Shown piece after piece: positions 6,482 to 12,845 of a stretch of 17,209 nt of DNA. The DNA is taken from the NCBI GenBank assembly GCA_003157175.1, contig PMIQ01000212.1:18468-35676 (forward strand). Reading direction: 5' to 3'. The notes below the pieces were generated by a model. It had not been told where the DNA came from. It ran no database searches and saw only the letters and a program-made list of their open reading frames with translations. Both the position numbers and the translations under genes were made by a program. The stretch is from Chloroflexota bacterium (GTDB lineage: Bacteria; Chloroflexota; Limnocylindria; Limnocylindrales; CSP1-4). Position 1 is the stretch's first letter, and every line of letters begins with the position of its first letter.

Positions 6482-7605
6482 GCCCCAAGACGCGTGCCAG
6501 GGGCCGTGCCGAGGCGCCCGACGTGCCGCCGGAGCTCACTCGAATCCCTGGCCGCCGGATCCTGGTCGTGTCGCCGGTTGTCCAGATTCGCCTCGGGCCC
6601 GGCGATCGAGTCCTGGTGAGCCCGGGTCAGAAGGTGACCGCGGGGATGCCCATCGCCGAGCGGACGTGCGACCCGGAGTTTATTGATGTCGGCCGGCTGA
6701 ACGGGGCCACGAACGGAAACGGCAAAGGAAACGGCGAGGGGGGCTGGAAGGGCTCGCAACAGGAACGCCGCCGCCCGCCGCTGCCGGGCAAGTGGTGGGT
6801 CGGCGGGGACGATCGCCGCGGCCGGAACGCGCGCCGCGAAGGCCCGAGGCGGCTGGCCGGAACGCTTCTGTATGAGATCAACGGTCGCTGGAGCGCCGCC
6901 GCCGGCGATCGCCACGAGAAGGTCGAGTCGCCGACGAGCGGCGTCATCGTGGAAGCGGCCAACTGCATCGGCATCGCCATGAAGGTGACGGGGATCGCGA
7001 TCCCCGCTGCCGTCGCCGGCGGGCAGCCGACACGTGGCTATCTCGACGTTCCGCGTCTGGTCGACGGGGAGTTGCGCGACACCGCCCTGGACATGGGCCG
7101 CTCCGGCGCCATCGTCGTGGCCGGTGGTCGCGTCTCGGCGGAGGCGCTGACTCGGGCGCGGGCGATGTCGATCCGTGGCATGGTCGCAGGCTCGCTCGGC
7201 CAGGCGGAGCTGCGTGACCTGGCCGCTTCCGAGGGCCGCCAGCGCGCCGCGCTGCATTCGATGCCACCGTTCGGGGTCCTGGGGCTCGATGGCCATCAGC
7301 GTCGCCCGATCGCGTCCCCGATCCTCGCGTTGCTGGCCGCGCTGGCCGGCCGCGAGGTCGCCATCATCACCGAGCCGCCGCTGCTGGTTTTGGACGTCGT
7401 CGACGTGCCGCTGCCAGAGCTGCCGCGGGACTGGGTGCGAGTCAGAAGCGGTACGCACGCCGGCCGCGAGGGTCGCTGGCTGAGTTCGGCCGGCTTGCAC
7501 CGCTTCCGCGCCGGCATCCACCTCGAGGCCGCGAACGTTCGCCTCGGCGACGACCTCGGGCCAACGATCATTGCCGTGGCGGACCTGGAGCGGTTCATAC
7601 TCTGA
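6478..7605 (+). CDS. Partner protein with barrel-sandwich-like and KOW-like segments, function unknown
   Basis: This 375-aa protein starts at ATG 6478, overlapping the MutL-like stop as ATGA; an open frame further upstream lies within the MutL gene and is less likely. Residues 33-60 (PVVQIRLGPGDRVLVSPGQK and on) look like a lipoyl/RnfC-type beta-sandwich turn, echoed at 151-170 (SPTSGVIVEAANCIGIAMKV). Between them is a Gly/Asn/Lys-rich insert (about 75-125). Residues 209-240 (SGAIVVAGGRVSAEALTRAR, then MVAGSL) and VAIITEPPLLVLD (294-306) look like an alpha/beta fold, and VRVRSGTHAGREGRW (320-334) is KOW-like. I recall similar proteins beside MutL-type genes in Chloroflexota, from memory only. 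It probably works with the MutL-like protein, but no biochemical role can be given. Confidence 0.65.
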   Translation: MSPKTRARGRAEAPDVPPELTRIPGRRILVVSPVVQIRLGPGDRVLVSPGQKVTAGMPIAERTCDPEFIDVGRLNGATNGNGKGNGEGGWKGSQQERRRPPLPGKWWVGGDDRRGRNARREGPRRLAGTLLYEINGRWSAAAGDRHEKVESPTSGVIVEAANCIGIAMKVTGIAIPAAVAGGQPTRGYLDVPRLVDGELRDTALDMGRSGAIVVAGGRVSAEALTRARAMSIRGMVAGSLGQAELRDLAASEGRQRAALHSMPPFGVLGLDGHQRRPIASPILALLAALAGREVAIITEPPLLVLDVVDVPLPELPRDWVRVRSGTHAGREGRWLSSAGLHRFRAGIHLEAANVRLGDDLGPTIIAVADLERFIL

Positions 7606-7625
7606 CGGGCGAAAGGGGGTGCGCA

Positions 7626-8432
7626 GTGGCCGATCACCTCTTCGCGATATCGAACTGGTGGGCTAGCCAGCTGATGATGGGCGGGTTCCTCCACTCCGTG
7701 CAGGGCTATATGCGCGCGCTCCGGCAGACGGCGCCCGAGTTCAGCAACGTCAGAGTCGTGGCGCCGGCGGCCGGCTCCGTCCGTGTCGACGTCGACGATC
7801 CCGAGTACCTAATCCAGATGCTTGCGCTCGCGTTCGATCCGAAGAACCGGTACTCGGCCACCGATAGCCGGGGCCGGCCCACGACGTCGAGCGTGGCCGC
7901 CGAGGGCTTCGCGGCTTCGTTCCTGTGTGGGCCGGAAGGGGACGAGCGCTTCAGCGTTCGGATCAGCGACGGCAGCCGGTCGGCCGCCGCCCCGGTAGCC
8001 AGCGCGACCGTCAAGTCGATCCGGGAAGGCGACTGGGCCGCGGAGGCTCTCCTCGAAACCGCGCTTCGCGCCTCGATCGCCTTCTGGAGGCCGGGCACGG
8101 GCTGGATCACCACCAACTCCTTCAAAGCCGCCGTCCGGCACGATTCCAGCGACCATCTCGTCGTCGGCTGGCGAACCTACCTGGGGCGGCGCAGCCGAGC
8201 GCTGCCGACGCTCCAGCTCGTGTCGCGCTCCGCTCTGCCACGCGGCACGCTGGCGAGGACCGTCCCGCCCGGCGGCGTTCTCGTCGGGCTCCAGGGCGAT
8301 TACTTCGATCCATCCGACCCGCGGCAGACCGACGAAGCGATCGCCATCCGCGACGGCCTGCGCCCCCACGGCCTGCTCGATCTCCCCAAGGACACCGACA
8401 CGATCGGCCGCAGCGAGCTGATCAAGGCGTAG
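7626..8432 (+). CDS. Imm52-like protein (possible orphan immunity protein)
   Basis: A 268-aa soluble protein with no signal peptide or membrane helix. From memory the layout resembles the Imm52 immunity family of polymorphic toxin systems: an N-terminal WW-containing segment followed by a helix, a central beta-rich part, a FWRPGTGWITT segment (near 157-167), then VGWRTYLGRRSRALPTLQ (near 178-195), a GTLARTVPPGGVLV strand pair, and a closing YFDPSDPRQTDEAIAIRDGL helix leading to HGLLDLPKD. The GW-x-TYL motif with a final F/YDPSDP-helix-GLL is what I rely on. The start is GTG 7626 with GAAAGGGGG (7611-7619) upstream, 20 nt after the preceding gene, so it may be co-transcribed with it. No toxin gene is nearby. 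The family call is a hypothesis. Confidence 0.5.
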   Translation: MADHLFAISNWWASQLMMGGFLHSVQGYMRALRQTAPEFSNVRVVAPAAGSVRVDVDDPEYLIQMLALAFDPKNRYSATDSRGRPTTSSVAAEGFAASFLCGPEGDERFSVRISDGSRSAAAPVASATVKSIREGDWAAEALLETALRASIAFWRPGTGWITTNSFKAAVRHDSSDHLVVGWRTYLGRRSRALPTLQLVSRSALPRGTLARTVPPGGVLVGLQGDYFDPSDPRQTDEAIAIRDGLRPHGLLDLPKDTDTIGRSELIKA

Positions 8433-8472
8433 GAGCGGCGGCGTCGTCATGCATGTCCTCGTCGCGTATTCG

Positions 8473-8492
8473 CCGGCGAGCTGGCACGCCGG
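8473..8492. terminator. Hairpin in the convergent gap, possible bidirectional terminator
   Basis: The gap 8433-8576 separates two convergent genes. CCGGCG (8473-8478) pairs with CGCCGG (8487-8492) around an 8-nt loop, extendable by one G-U pair. A second small hairpin, CCGTG-GT-CACGG, follows at 8504-8515. Neither has a T-tract, so intrinsic termination is unproven; position is the main argument. Confidence 0.25.
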
Positions 8493-8576
8493 TCCCAGGT
8501 TCGCCGTGGTCACGGTGGTCAGATCGAGCATCTTCGTCGCTTTCGAAATCGCCTCTCCGTCGCGACGGCGCGGCCG

Positions 8577-9674
8577 TTAGCTGCCGGGACGCAAGTCCGG
8601 GTTTGGAAGCATAAGGTCGCGTACCGCCGCCAGCAGGTCCTGGTAGGCGCCAGTGAAGGCTCGCAGAGTCCGAACCGTAGACCCGAACGTGTCGAACTCA
8701 GCCGGCGTGAGGCCATCGGGCTCGTAGGCCCGGACGAAGTCCGGGAACCGCATCCTCAACTCGTCCAGGATCGCACTATCCACCGGCCGATCCATGCGCG
8801 GCGCCGGCGCGATGCCGCTCTCGTTGAAGCGGACCTGCCAGGAGTGCGTCAGGGTCAAGGCCACGTCGCCGCCCACCAGCTCGGTCCAGTGGAGTGGATG
8901 GCGGGTGGCCGCCTGGAGGAGGCGCGAGCGGTAGTGGCGCTCCCCGAAGATGGCGTAGGTGCGCTTGAAGACGGCAATGCCCGCCCAGTTGGGGGCTGCC
9001 GGATCGACCGCCAGGCCATCCCGCTCGACCAGAACCTTGAGCCAGTCGTCGAGTCGGCCGATCATCAGGACGACCATCGGCGTCATGCCCGAGGTGTCGC
9101 CGCCCGCGGCCTCCCTCCGTGTCAGACCGCGCTCGATGGCCTCGGCCGCGGCTATCGCCTGTGAGACGGTAAAGCTGACGGTGACGTTGGCGTTGACGCC
9201 GCGCGCAGTGGCTTCCTCGACCGCGGCCATTCCGGCGGCGGTAGCGGGGAACTTGACGTGCATGTTCGGGGCGAGCCTGTCGAATCGGACGGCCTGCTCG
9301 ACCATCGCCCCAGAATCCCGGAAGTTCGCCGGGTTGACCTGGATCGACTGCCGACCCTTGCGTCCCCCGTTGGCGTCGAAGACCGGCTTCAGGACTCCCG
9401 CGCCCCGAGCGGCCATCTGTTCGATGAGCGCCCAGCCCAGTTCGACTTCCGACCAGGTCGGGTTGGCGGCGGCAAGTTCGTGAGCTCGCGGCGTCCAGTA
9501 CGCCCTATCCGACTTCAGGACGTCCAGGACGATGCTCGGATTCGAGGTCGCGCCCGTCGCCCCGCGCTCGATGGCGTAATTGAGTTCGCCGACGTCGCAG
9601 GAGTCGTTCCAGTACTCCGTCGGCGTTTCCCGCACCATCCGCAGGAGTGGACTCTCGATCGCCGAAATGGTCAT
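8577..9674 (-). CDS. Transaldolase-family protein (divergent)
   Basis: Transaldolases move a dihydroxyacetone unit between sugar phosphates through a lysine Schiff base. In this 365-aa protein the family landmarks are present but altered: GATSNPSIVL (residues 41-50), GRQSIQVNP (107-115), the Schiff-base segment NMHVKFPAT (137-145, Lys141), GVNANVTVSFTVSQ (159-172) and GRLDDWLK (206-213). The N-terminal segment TEYWNDSCDVGELNYAIERG differs from classical TalA/TalB and matches a separate transaldolase-like group I recall from Actinobacteria and Chloroflexota. ATG 9674 has GAGG 8 nt upstream. It follows the reductase gene on the same strand after 13 nt, so the two are probably one operon. Substrate may not be the usual pentose-pathway sugars; pentose-pathway transaldolase activity is possible but unproven. 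Confidence 0.8.
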   Translation of the reverse strand: MTISAIESPLLRMVRETPTEYWNDSCDVGELNYAIERGATGATSNPSIVLDVLKSDRAYWTPRAHELAAANPTWSEVELGWALIEQMAARGAGVLKPVFDANGGRKGRQSIQVNPANFRDSGAMVEQAVRFDRLAPNMHVKFPATAAGMAAVEEATARGVNANVTVSFTVSQAIAAAEAIERGLTRREAAGGDTSGMTPMVVLMIGRLDDWLKVLVERDGLAVDPAAPNWAGIAVFKRTYAIFGERHYRSRLLQAATRHPLHWTELVGGDVALTLTHSWQVRFNESGIAPAPRMDRPVDSAILDELRMRFPDFVRAYEPDGLTPAEFDTFGSTVRTLRAFTGAYQDLLAAVRDLMLPNPDLRPGS

Positions 9675-9687
9675 CGCCCGTGCCTCG

Positions 9688-10608
9688 CTATCTGTCCGGC
9701 CGACCGGCCGCCATCTCCGCCACGCTGAACCCGGCCATCTCCTCGAGCACCGTGATCAGGCCCGAGTGGTCGTAGTCCTCGTGTCCGGCGGCAGCCGCCG
9801 CCCGCATCAGCTGGTCGACCAGCGCCGCTCCCGGCAGTGGGACGTTCGTCTCTCGGGCGAGCTCGAGGGCGTTCTTGAGGTCCTTGAGATGGAGACGGAT
9901 CCGGAAGCCGGGGTCGAAGCTGCCCGAGAGCATGTTGTCGCGGCGCATCTCGAGGACCCTGGTCGCCGCCAGACCGCCCTGGAGGACATCGGCGATCTTC
10001 GAAGGGTCGACCCCTGCCTTGGCGCCCAGGACCAGGGCTTCTGAGATGGCCTCGATGACGACGGCGACGACCACCTGGTTGCAGACCTTGACAACCTGCC
10101 CGGCCCCGGCCCCGCCGACGTGGACGATGGTCTTGCCCAGCGCCTGCAGGATCGGCAGGGCCCGCTCGTAGCCCTCGTCGGATCCACCCACCATGATCGA
10201 GAGGGTGCCCGCGATCGCGCCTTTGTCGCCGCCGCTTACGGGCGCGTCCAGGATCTCGGCTCCGGCGGTGCTGGCTCGTTCGGCCAGCTCCCGGGCGGTA
10301 CTCGGGGCGATGGAGCTCATGTCGATCGCAAGCCAGCCCGGCCGCAAGGCCTCGAAGGCGCCGCTCAGGCCGAGATAGACCTCCCTGACCTGTGGCGAAT
10401 CGGGCAGCATCGTGACCAGCACATCGGTCGAGGCCGCCACCTGAGCCGGGCTCTGCCCAGCCGTGGCGCCCTCGGCGGCGAGGGCCGCGACGGCCGAGGA
10501 ATCGATGTCGAGGACGGTTAGTCCGTAACCGGCCCTCATCAGGTTGCGGGCCATGGGCCGGCCCATGATCCCGAGGCCGATCAGGCCCAGCTTGGGTTTG
10601 GTCTCCAT
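9688..10608 (-). CDS. garR: 2-hydroxy-3-oxopropionate (tartronate semialdehyde) reductase, GarR/GlxR type
   Basis: GarR reduces tartronate semialdehyde to D-glycerate with NAD(P)H in glycolate/glucarate catabolism. The 306-aa protein has the Rossmann motif GLGIMGRPMA (11-20), the substrate motif DAPVSGGDKGA (121-131), and the catalytic lysine in GQVVKVCNQ (Lys174, with Asn178 nearby). The C-terminal half, DPGFRIRLHLKDLKNAL followed by a DYDHSGLITVLEEM helix, is close to GarR rather than to 3-hydroxyisobutyrate dehydrogenase. ATG 10608 is chosen because CAGGAGAG (plus-strand 10617-10624) lies 8 nt upstream and the GLGIMG fold begins at once; upstream in-frame starts enter the intergenic region. 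No garK, garL or glyoxylate carboligase is in view, so the true substrate may be a related short 3-oxo or 3-hydroxy acid. Confidence 0.87.
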   Translation of the reverse strand: METKPKLGLIGLGIMGRPMARNLMRAGYGLTVLDIDSSAVAALAAEGATAGQSPAQVAASTDVLVTMLPDSPQVREVYLGLSGAFEALRPGWLAIDMSSIAPSTARELAERASTAGAEILDAPVSGGDKGAIAGTLSIMVGGSDEGYERALPILQALGKTIVHVGGAGAGQVVKVCNQVVVAVVIEAISEALVLGAKAGVDPSKIADVLQGGLAATRVLEMRRDNMLSGSFDPGFRIRLHLKDLKNALELARETNVPLPGAALVDQLMRAAAAAGHEDYDHSGLITVLEEMAGFSVAEMAAGRPDR

Positions 10609-10649
10609 CAGCGAGTCTCTCCTGTTCGGACTGGGTCCAACCTGGCGGG

Positions 10650-10667
10650 GTCTGCCATGCGGCAGAC
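10650..10667. promoter_or_regulatory. 18-bp inverted repeat, candidate operator in the divergent intergenic region
   Basis: GTCTGCC (10650-10656) and GGCAGAC (10661-10667) form perfect 7-bp arms around ATGC. It lies 42-59 nt upstream of the garR start, within the 211-nt region between divergent operons. The near-palindrome TCCGCGGA (10673-10680) follows, flanked by GATC copies. This is the size and symmetry expected of a site for a dimeric repressor such as a GntR- or LacI-type regulator, but no regulator gene is in the window. Confidence 0.45.
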
Positions 10668-10690
10668 GATCTTCCGCGGAGATCTGCACC

Positions 10691-10721
10691 AGGACATCGG
10701 CCGACGACGTCAAGATACAAT
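10691..10721 (+). promoter_or_regulatory. Possible promoter for the polyol dehydrogenase operon
   Basis: TACAAT (10716-10721) is the best -10-like hexamer in this GC-rich gap. AGGACA (10691-10696) matches four of six -35 bases but with a long 19-nt spacer. It would place transcription start near 10728, about 42 nt before the leader ORF. Weak evidence by eye only. Confidence 0.28.
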
Positions 10722-10769
10722 CTCGCACGATTCCATCGCGACGCACCCAAGATTCACGAGGGTTGTCGA

Positions 10770-10823
10770 ATGCCCGAGCCAGCGGTCAACTTGGAAGGCT
10801 GCGGAAGCCAGATCCGCACATGA
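10770..10823 (+). CDS. Candidate 17-codon leader ORF coupled to the zinc dehydrogenase
   Basis: ATG 10770 has GAGGG at 10758-10762 with ideal 7-nt spacing and encodes MPEPAVNLEGCGSQIRT. Its TGA (10821-10823) overlaps the dehydrogenase ATG (10820) as ATGA. The dehydrogenase itself has only a distant GGAAG, so the leader could load ribosomes for it. No codon run suggests amino-acid attenuation. Chance occurrence is possible. Confidence 0.35.
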   Translation: MPEPAVNLEGCGSQIRT

Positions 10824-11845
10824 CGGTGACGATGCGCGCGCTCGTTATCACCGCGCCGGGCCGCGCGGAGGTGCGCGAGGTCCCCCGCCCGGAATCCCGA
10901 GCGGGAGAGGTTGTCATCGACGTCGAGCGGGCTGGCGTCTGCGGCACCGACGTCGAGTTCTACACCGGCGAGATGGCCTATCTGCACACGGGCCTGGCCG
11001 GGTACCCGATCAGAATCGGCCACGAATGGGCCGGAGTGGTCGCCTCCGTCGGAGAGGGCGTAGATCCTTCGTGGGTCGGGCGCCGGGTGACGGGCGACAC
11101 GATGCTCGGCTGCGGGAGCTGCCAGCGGTGCAGGCATGGACGCCAGCACCTCTGTTCCGACCGGTACGAGATCGGGATCCGAAACGGCTGGCCGGGCGCG
11201 CTGGCCGAGCAGCTTCCGGTGCCCGTCAGGGCTCTGGTGCCACTGCCCGAGGGGGTCGGGTCGACGCTGGGGGCCCTGGTCGAACCCGGCGGCAATGCAC
11301 TCCGCGCTGTTCGTGGGGCCGCGCTTGAGCCCGGTGAACGGTTGCTCGTGCTGGGAACCGGAGCGATCGGGCTGCTCGTCGCCCAGATCGCCGCAGCGCA
11401 GGGTATCGATGTCCACCTGATGGGTCGCAGCGAGAGATCGCGGACCTTCGCCGGGACGCTGGGATTCGAGCACGTCTGGACGAGGGAAACCCTGCCCGAG
11501 CTGCGGTTCGACGCCGTAGTCGACGCCTCCAACTCGCCGGACCTGCCCGCACTCGCGCTCGACCTCGTGGAGCCCGGCCGCCGGGTGGTCTACATCGGCC
11601 TGGCTGGGCAACCGAGCCTGATCGACACTCGCATCATGGCGTTGAATGACGTCACGGCGGTTGGCGTGCTGAGTGCCTCCGGGGGCCTCGAGGGCACCAT
11701 CGACCTCTACGCCTCCGGCGCTGTCGACCCGCGACCGCTCGTCGCAGCCACGGTCACCCTGGACGAAGTCGCCGACGTCCTTGCGGGCAGGCGCCGGCCC
11801 GAGTGGGGCGATGCGCCCAAAGTCCACGTCGATCCGCGCCGCTAG
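10820..11845 (+). CDS. Zinc-dependent medium-chain polyol/sugar-acid dehydrogenase (IdnD/sorbitol dehydrogenase-like)
   Basis: This 341-aa MDR enzyme oxidises a secondary alcohol with NAD(P)+. The catalytic zinc site is Cys41 (GVCGTD), His68-Glu69 (IGHEW) and Glu155 (ALVEPGGNA). The structural zinc site is complete: CGSCQRCRHGRQHLC, cysteines 98, 101, 104 and 112. The Rossmann motif is LGTGAIGLLVAQ (178-189). ATG 10820 or ATG 10832 both fit the N terminus; the first is favoured by the ATGA overlap with a leader ORF. A longer in-frame extension upstream would run across the divergent promoter region and into garR, so it is rejected. Together with the following IdnO-type gene, 29 nt away, it suggests oxidation of an aldonate or polyol to a 5-keto compound, as in the L-idonate pathway, but it is not close enough to call idnD. 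Confidence 0.88.
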   Translation: MTVTMRALVITAPGRAEVREVPRPESRAGEVVIDVERAGVCGTDVEFYTGEMAYLHTGLAGYPIRIGHEWAGVVASVGEGVDPSWVGRRVTGDTMLGCGSCQRCRHGRQHLCSDRYEIGIRNGWPGALAEQLPVPVRALVPLPEGVGSTLGALVEPGGNALRAVRGAALEPGERLLVLGTGAIGLLVAQIAAAQGIDVHLMGRSERSRTFAGTLGFEHVWTRETLPELRFDAVVDASNSPDLPALALDLVEPGRRVVYIGLAGQPSLIDTRIMALNDVTAVGVLSASGGLEGTIDLYASGAVDPRPLVAATVTLDEVADVLAGRRRPEWGDAPKVHVDPRR

Positions 11846-11874
11846 GTTGAACAGCCGCAAGGAGGGCCGCTGAC

Positions 11875-12642
11875 GTGTCCACCAGCCTCTTCGACCTGAC
11901 CGGTCGCGTCGCGCTCGTAACCGGCTCAGGCCAGGGAATTGGGCTGAGCCTGGCTCGCGGCCTCGCCTCGGCCGGCGCCACCATCGTCCTCAACGACATC
12001 GTCCGGGACCGGCTCGACAGGGCCGTGGCCGGCTGCCGAGCCGATGGCATCGACGCCCATGGTTCTTCGTTCGACGTCACCAGCCCGGAGCAGGCCGCGG
12101 CCGCCGTCGCCCAGATCGAGGAGACGGTCGGTCCGATCGAGATCTTGGTCAACAACGCCGGCCTGCAGATCCGCGCTCCTCTGGAGGATTTCCCAATCGA
12201 GTCCTGGAACAAGCTGATGGCCGTGAATGTGACAGGCGTTTTCGTAGTGAGTCAGGCCGTCGCTCGCCGGATGATCCCGCGCGGCCACGGCAAGATCGTC
12301 TCGATCTGCTCGGTGCAGAGCGAACTTGCGCGGCCCTCGATCGCGCCCTACACGGCCACCAAAGGTGCGGTCAAGAACCTGGTCAAGGGCATGTGCACCG
12401 ATTGGGCGAGATACGGCATCCAGTCGAACGGCATCGGCCCCGGCTACTTCATCACCGAGATGACCAGGCCGCTCGCGGACGATCCCACGTTCGACGCGTG
12501 GCTCAAGAATCGGACGCCGGCGGGCCGCTGGGGCGATGTGAAGGAACTCATGGGCGCGGTCGTGTTCCTCGCGTCGGAAGCCTCGAGCTATGTCAACGGG
12601 CAGATCCTGTACGTGGATGGCGGCATGCTGGCCGCGATCTAG
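11875..12642 (+). CDS. idnO: Short-chain dehydrogenase, gluconate 5-dehydrogenase (IdnO) type
   Basis: IdnO interconverts 5-keto-D-gluconate and D-gluconate with NAD(P)H. The 255-aa classical SDR has the cofactor motif TGSGQGIG (16-23), NNAG (93-96) and catalytic residues Ser146, Tyr159 and Lys163. The segment ICSVQSELARPSIAPYTATK (144-163), then GIGPGYFITEMT, RTPAGRWGD and the end VNGQILYVDGGML, closely follows the E. coli IdnO / S. suis Ga5DH pattern I remember (ICSMQSEL, GIAPGYFKTEMT, RTPAARWGD). The GTG start at 11875 has AAGGAGGG (11859-11866) upstream, a strong ribosome site. It lies 29 nt after the zinc dehydrogenase and is surely co-transcribed. Other SDRs of the KduD group are the main alternative. 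Confidence 0.85.
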   Translation: MSTSLFDLTGRVALVTGSGQGIGLSLARGLASAGATIVLNDIVRDRLDRAVAGCRADGIDAHGSSFDVTSPEQAAAAVAQIEETVGPIEILVNNAGLQIRAPLEDFPIESWNKLMAVNVTGVFVVSQAVARRMIPRGHGKIVSICSVQSELARPSIAPYTATKGAVKNLVKGMCTDWARYGIQSNGIGPGYFITEMTRPLADDPTFDAWLKNRTPAGRWGDVKELMGAVVFLASEASSYVNGQILYVDGGMLAAI

Positions 12643-12644
12643 CG

Positions 12645-12701
12645 GAAGAGATCGTGAGTTGCGGGGACTGCGAGCGGTGCAGGAATGGACGCAAGTACCT
12701 G
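12645..12701 (+). pseudogene. Remnant of a zinc dehydrogenase structural-zinc loop
   Basis: Two bases after the idnO stop one frame reads SCGDCERCRNGRKYL, matching the structural-zinc loop of the intact dehydrogenase upstream (CGSCQRCRHGRQHLC). The DNA also aligns without gaps to 11111-11154 at roughly three quarters identity by eye. The fourth cysteine is replaced by alanine, no start or zinc-site residues precede it, and nothing recognisable follows. The rest of the gap to 12845 shows no further gene. It looks like the ghost of a second dehydrogenase or of a partial duplication. Confidence 0.5.
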
Positions 12702-12833
12702 GCTGCGATCCAGACCCCGGGCTGCCCTGGGTTTCGTGGAGTCGGGCCGCTGGATTTCAGGCCACGGTCGGCCGCCACGGCGCACGCGCCGGCTTGCGGG
12801 ACGGTTCGGGAGCGGCACCGGCGCGGTTTCGGG

Positions 12834-12845
12834 TAACCTCCGGGG
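12834..12845 (+). promoter_or_regulatory. Putative leaderless promoter for tsaE
   Basis: TAACCT (12834-12839) fits TANNNT and ends 6 nt before the GTG start at 12846, the same spacing as at the MutL-like gene. No Shine-Dalgarno lies in between. I find no convincing -35, so confidence is modest. Confidence 0.42.

Noticed and set aside
8449..8580. A 43-codon plus-strand frame in the convergent gap (MHVLVAYSPASW...)
   Set aside because: AGGAG lies 13 nt upstream, too far, the peptide has no recognisable feature and it runs into the end of the convergent transaldolase gene.
10544..10819. In-frame upstream extension of the zinc dehydrogenase
   Set aside because: It would cross the divergent promoter region and overlap the garR 5' end; the MDR fold begins right after ATG 10820.
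12393..12836. A 147-codon plus-strand frame covering the end of idnO and the following gap
   Set aside because: It is out of frame with idnO for most of its length; only the short zinc-loop remnant at 12645-12701 looks meaningful.
12643..12845. Search for a tRNA or small RNA gene in the gap before tsaE
   Set aside because: No T-loop (GGTTCGAATCC-like) sequence or cloverleaf arms could be made out by eye.
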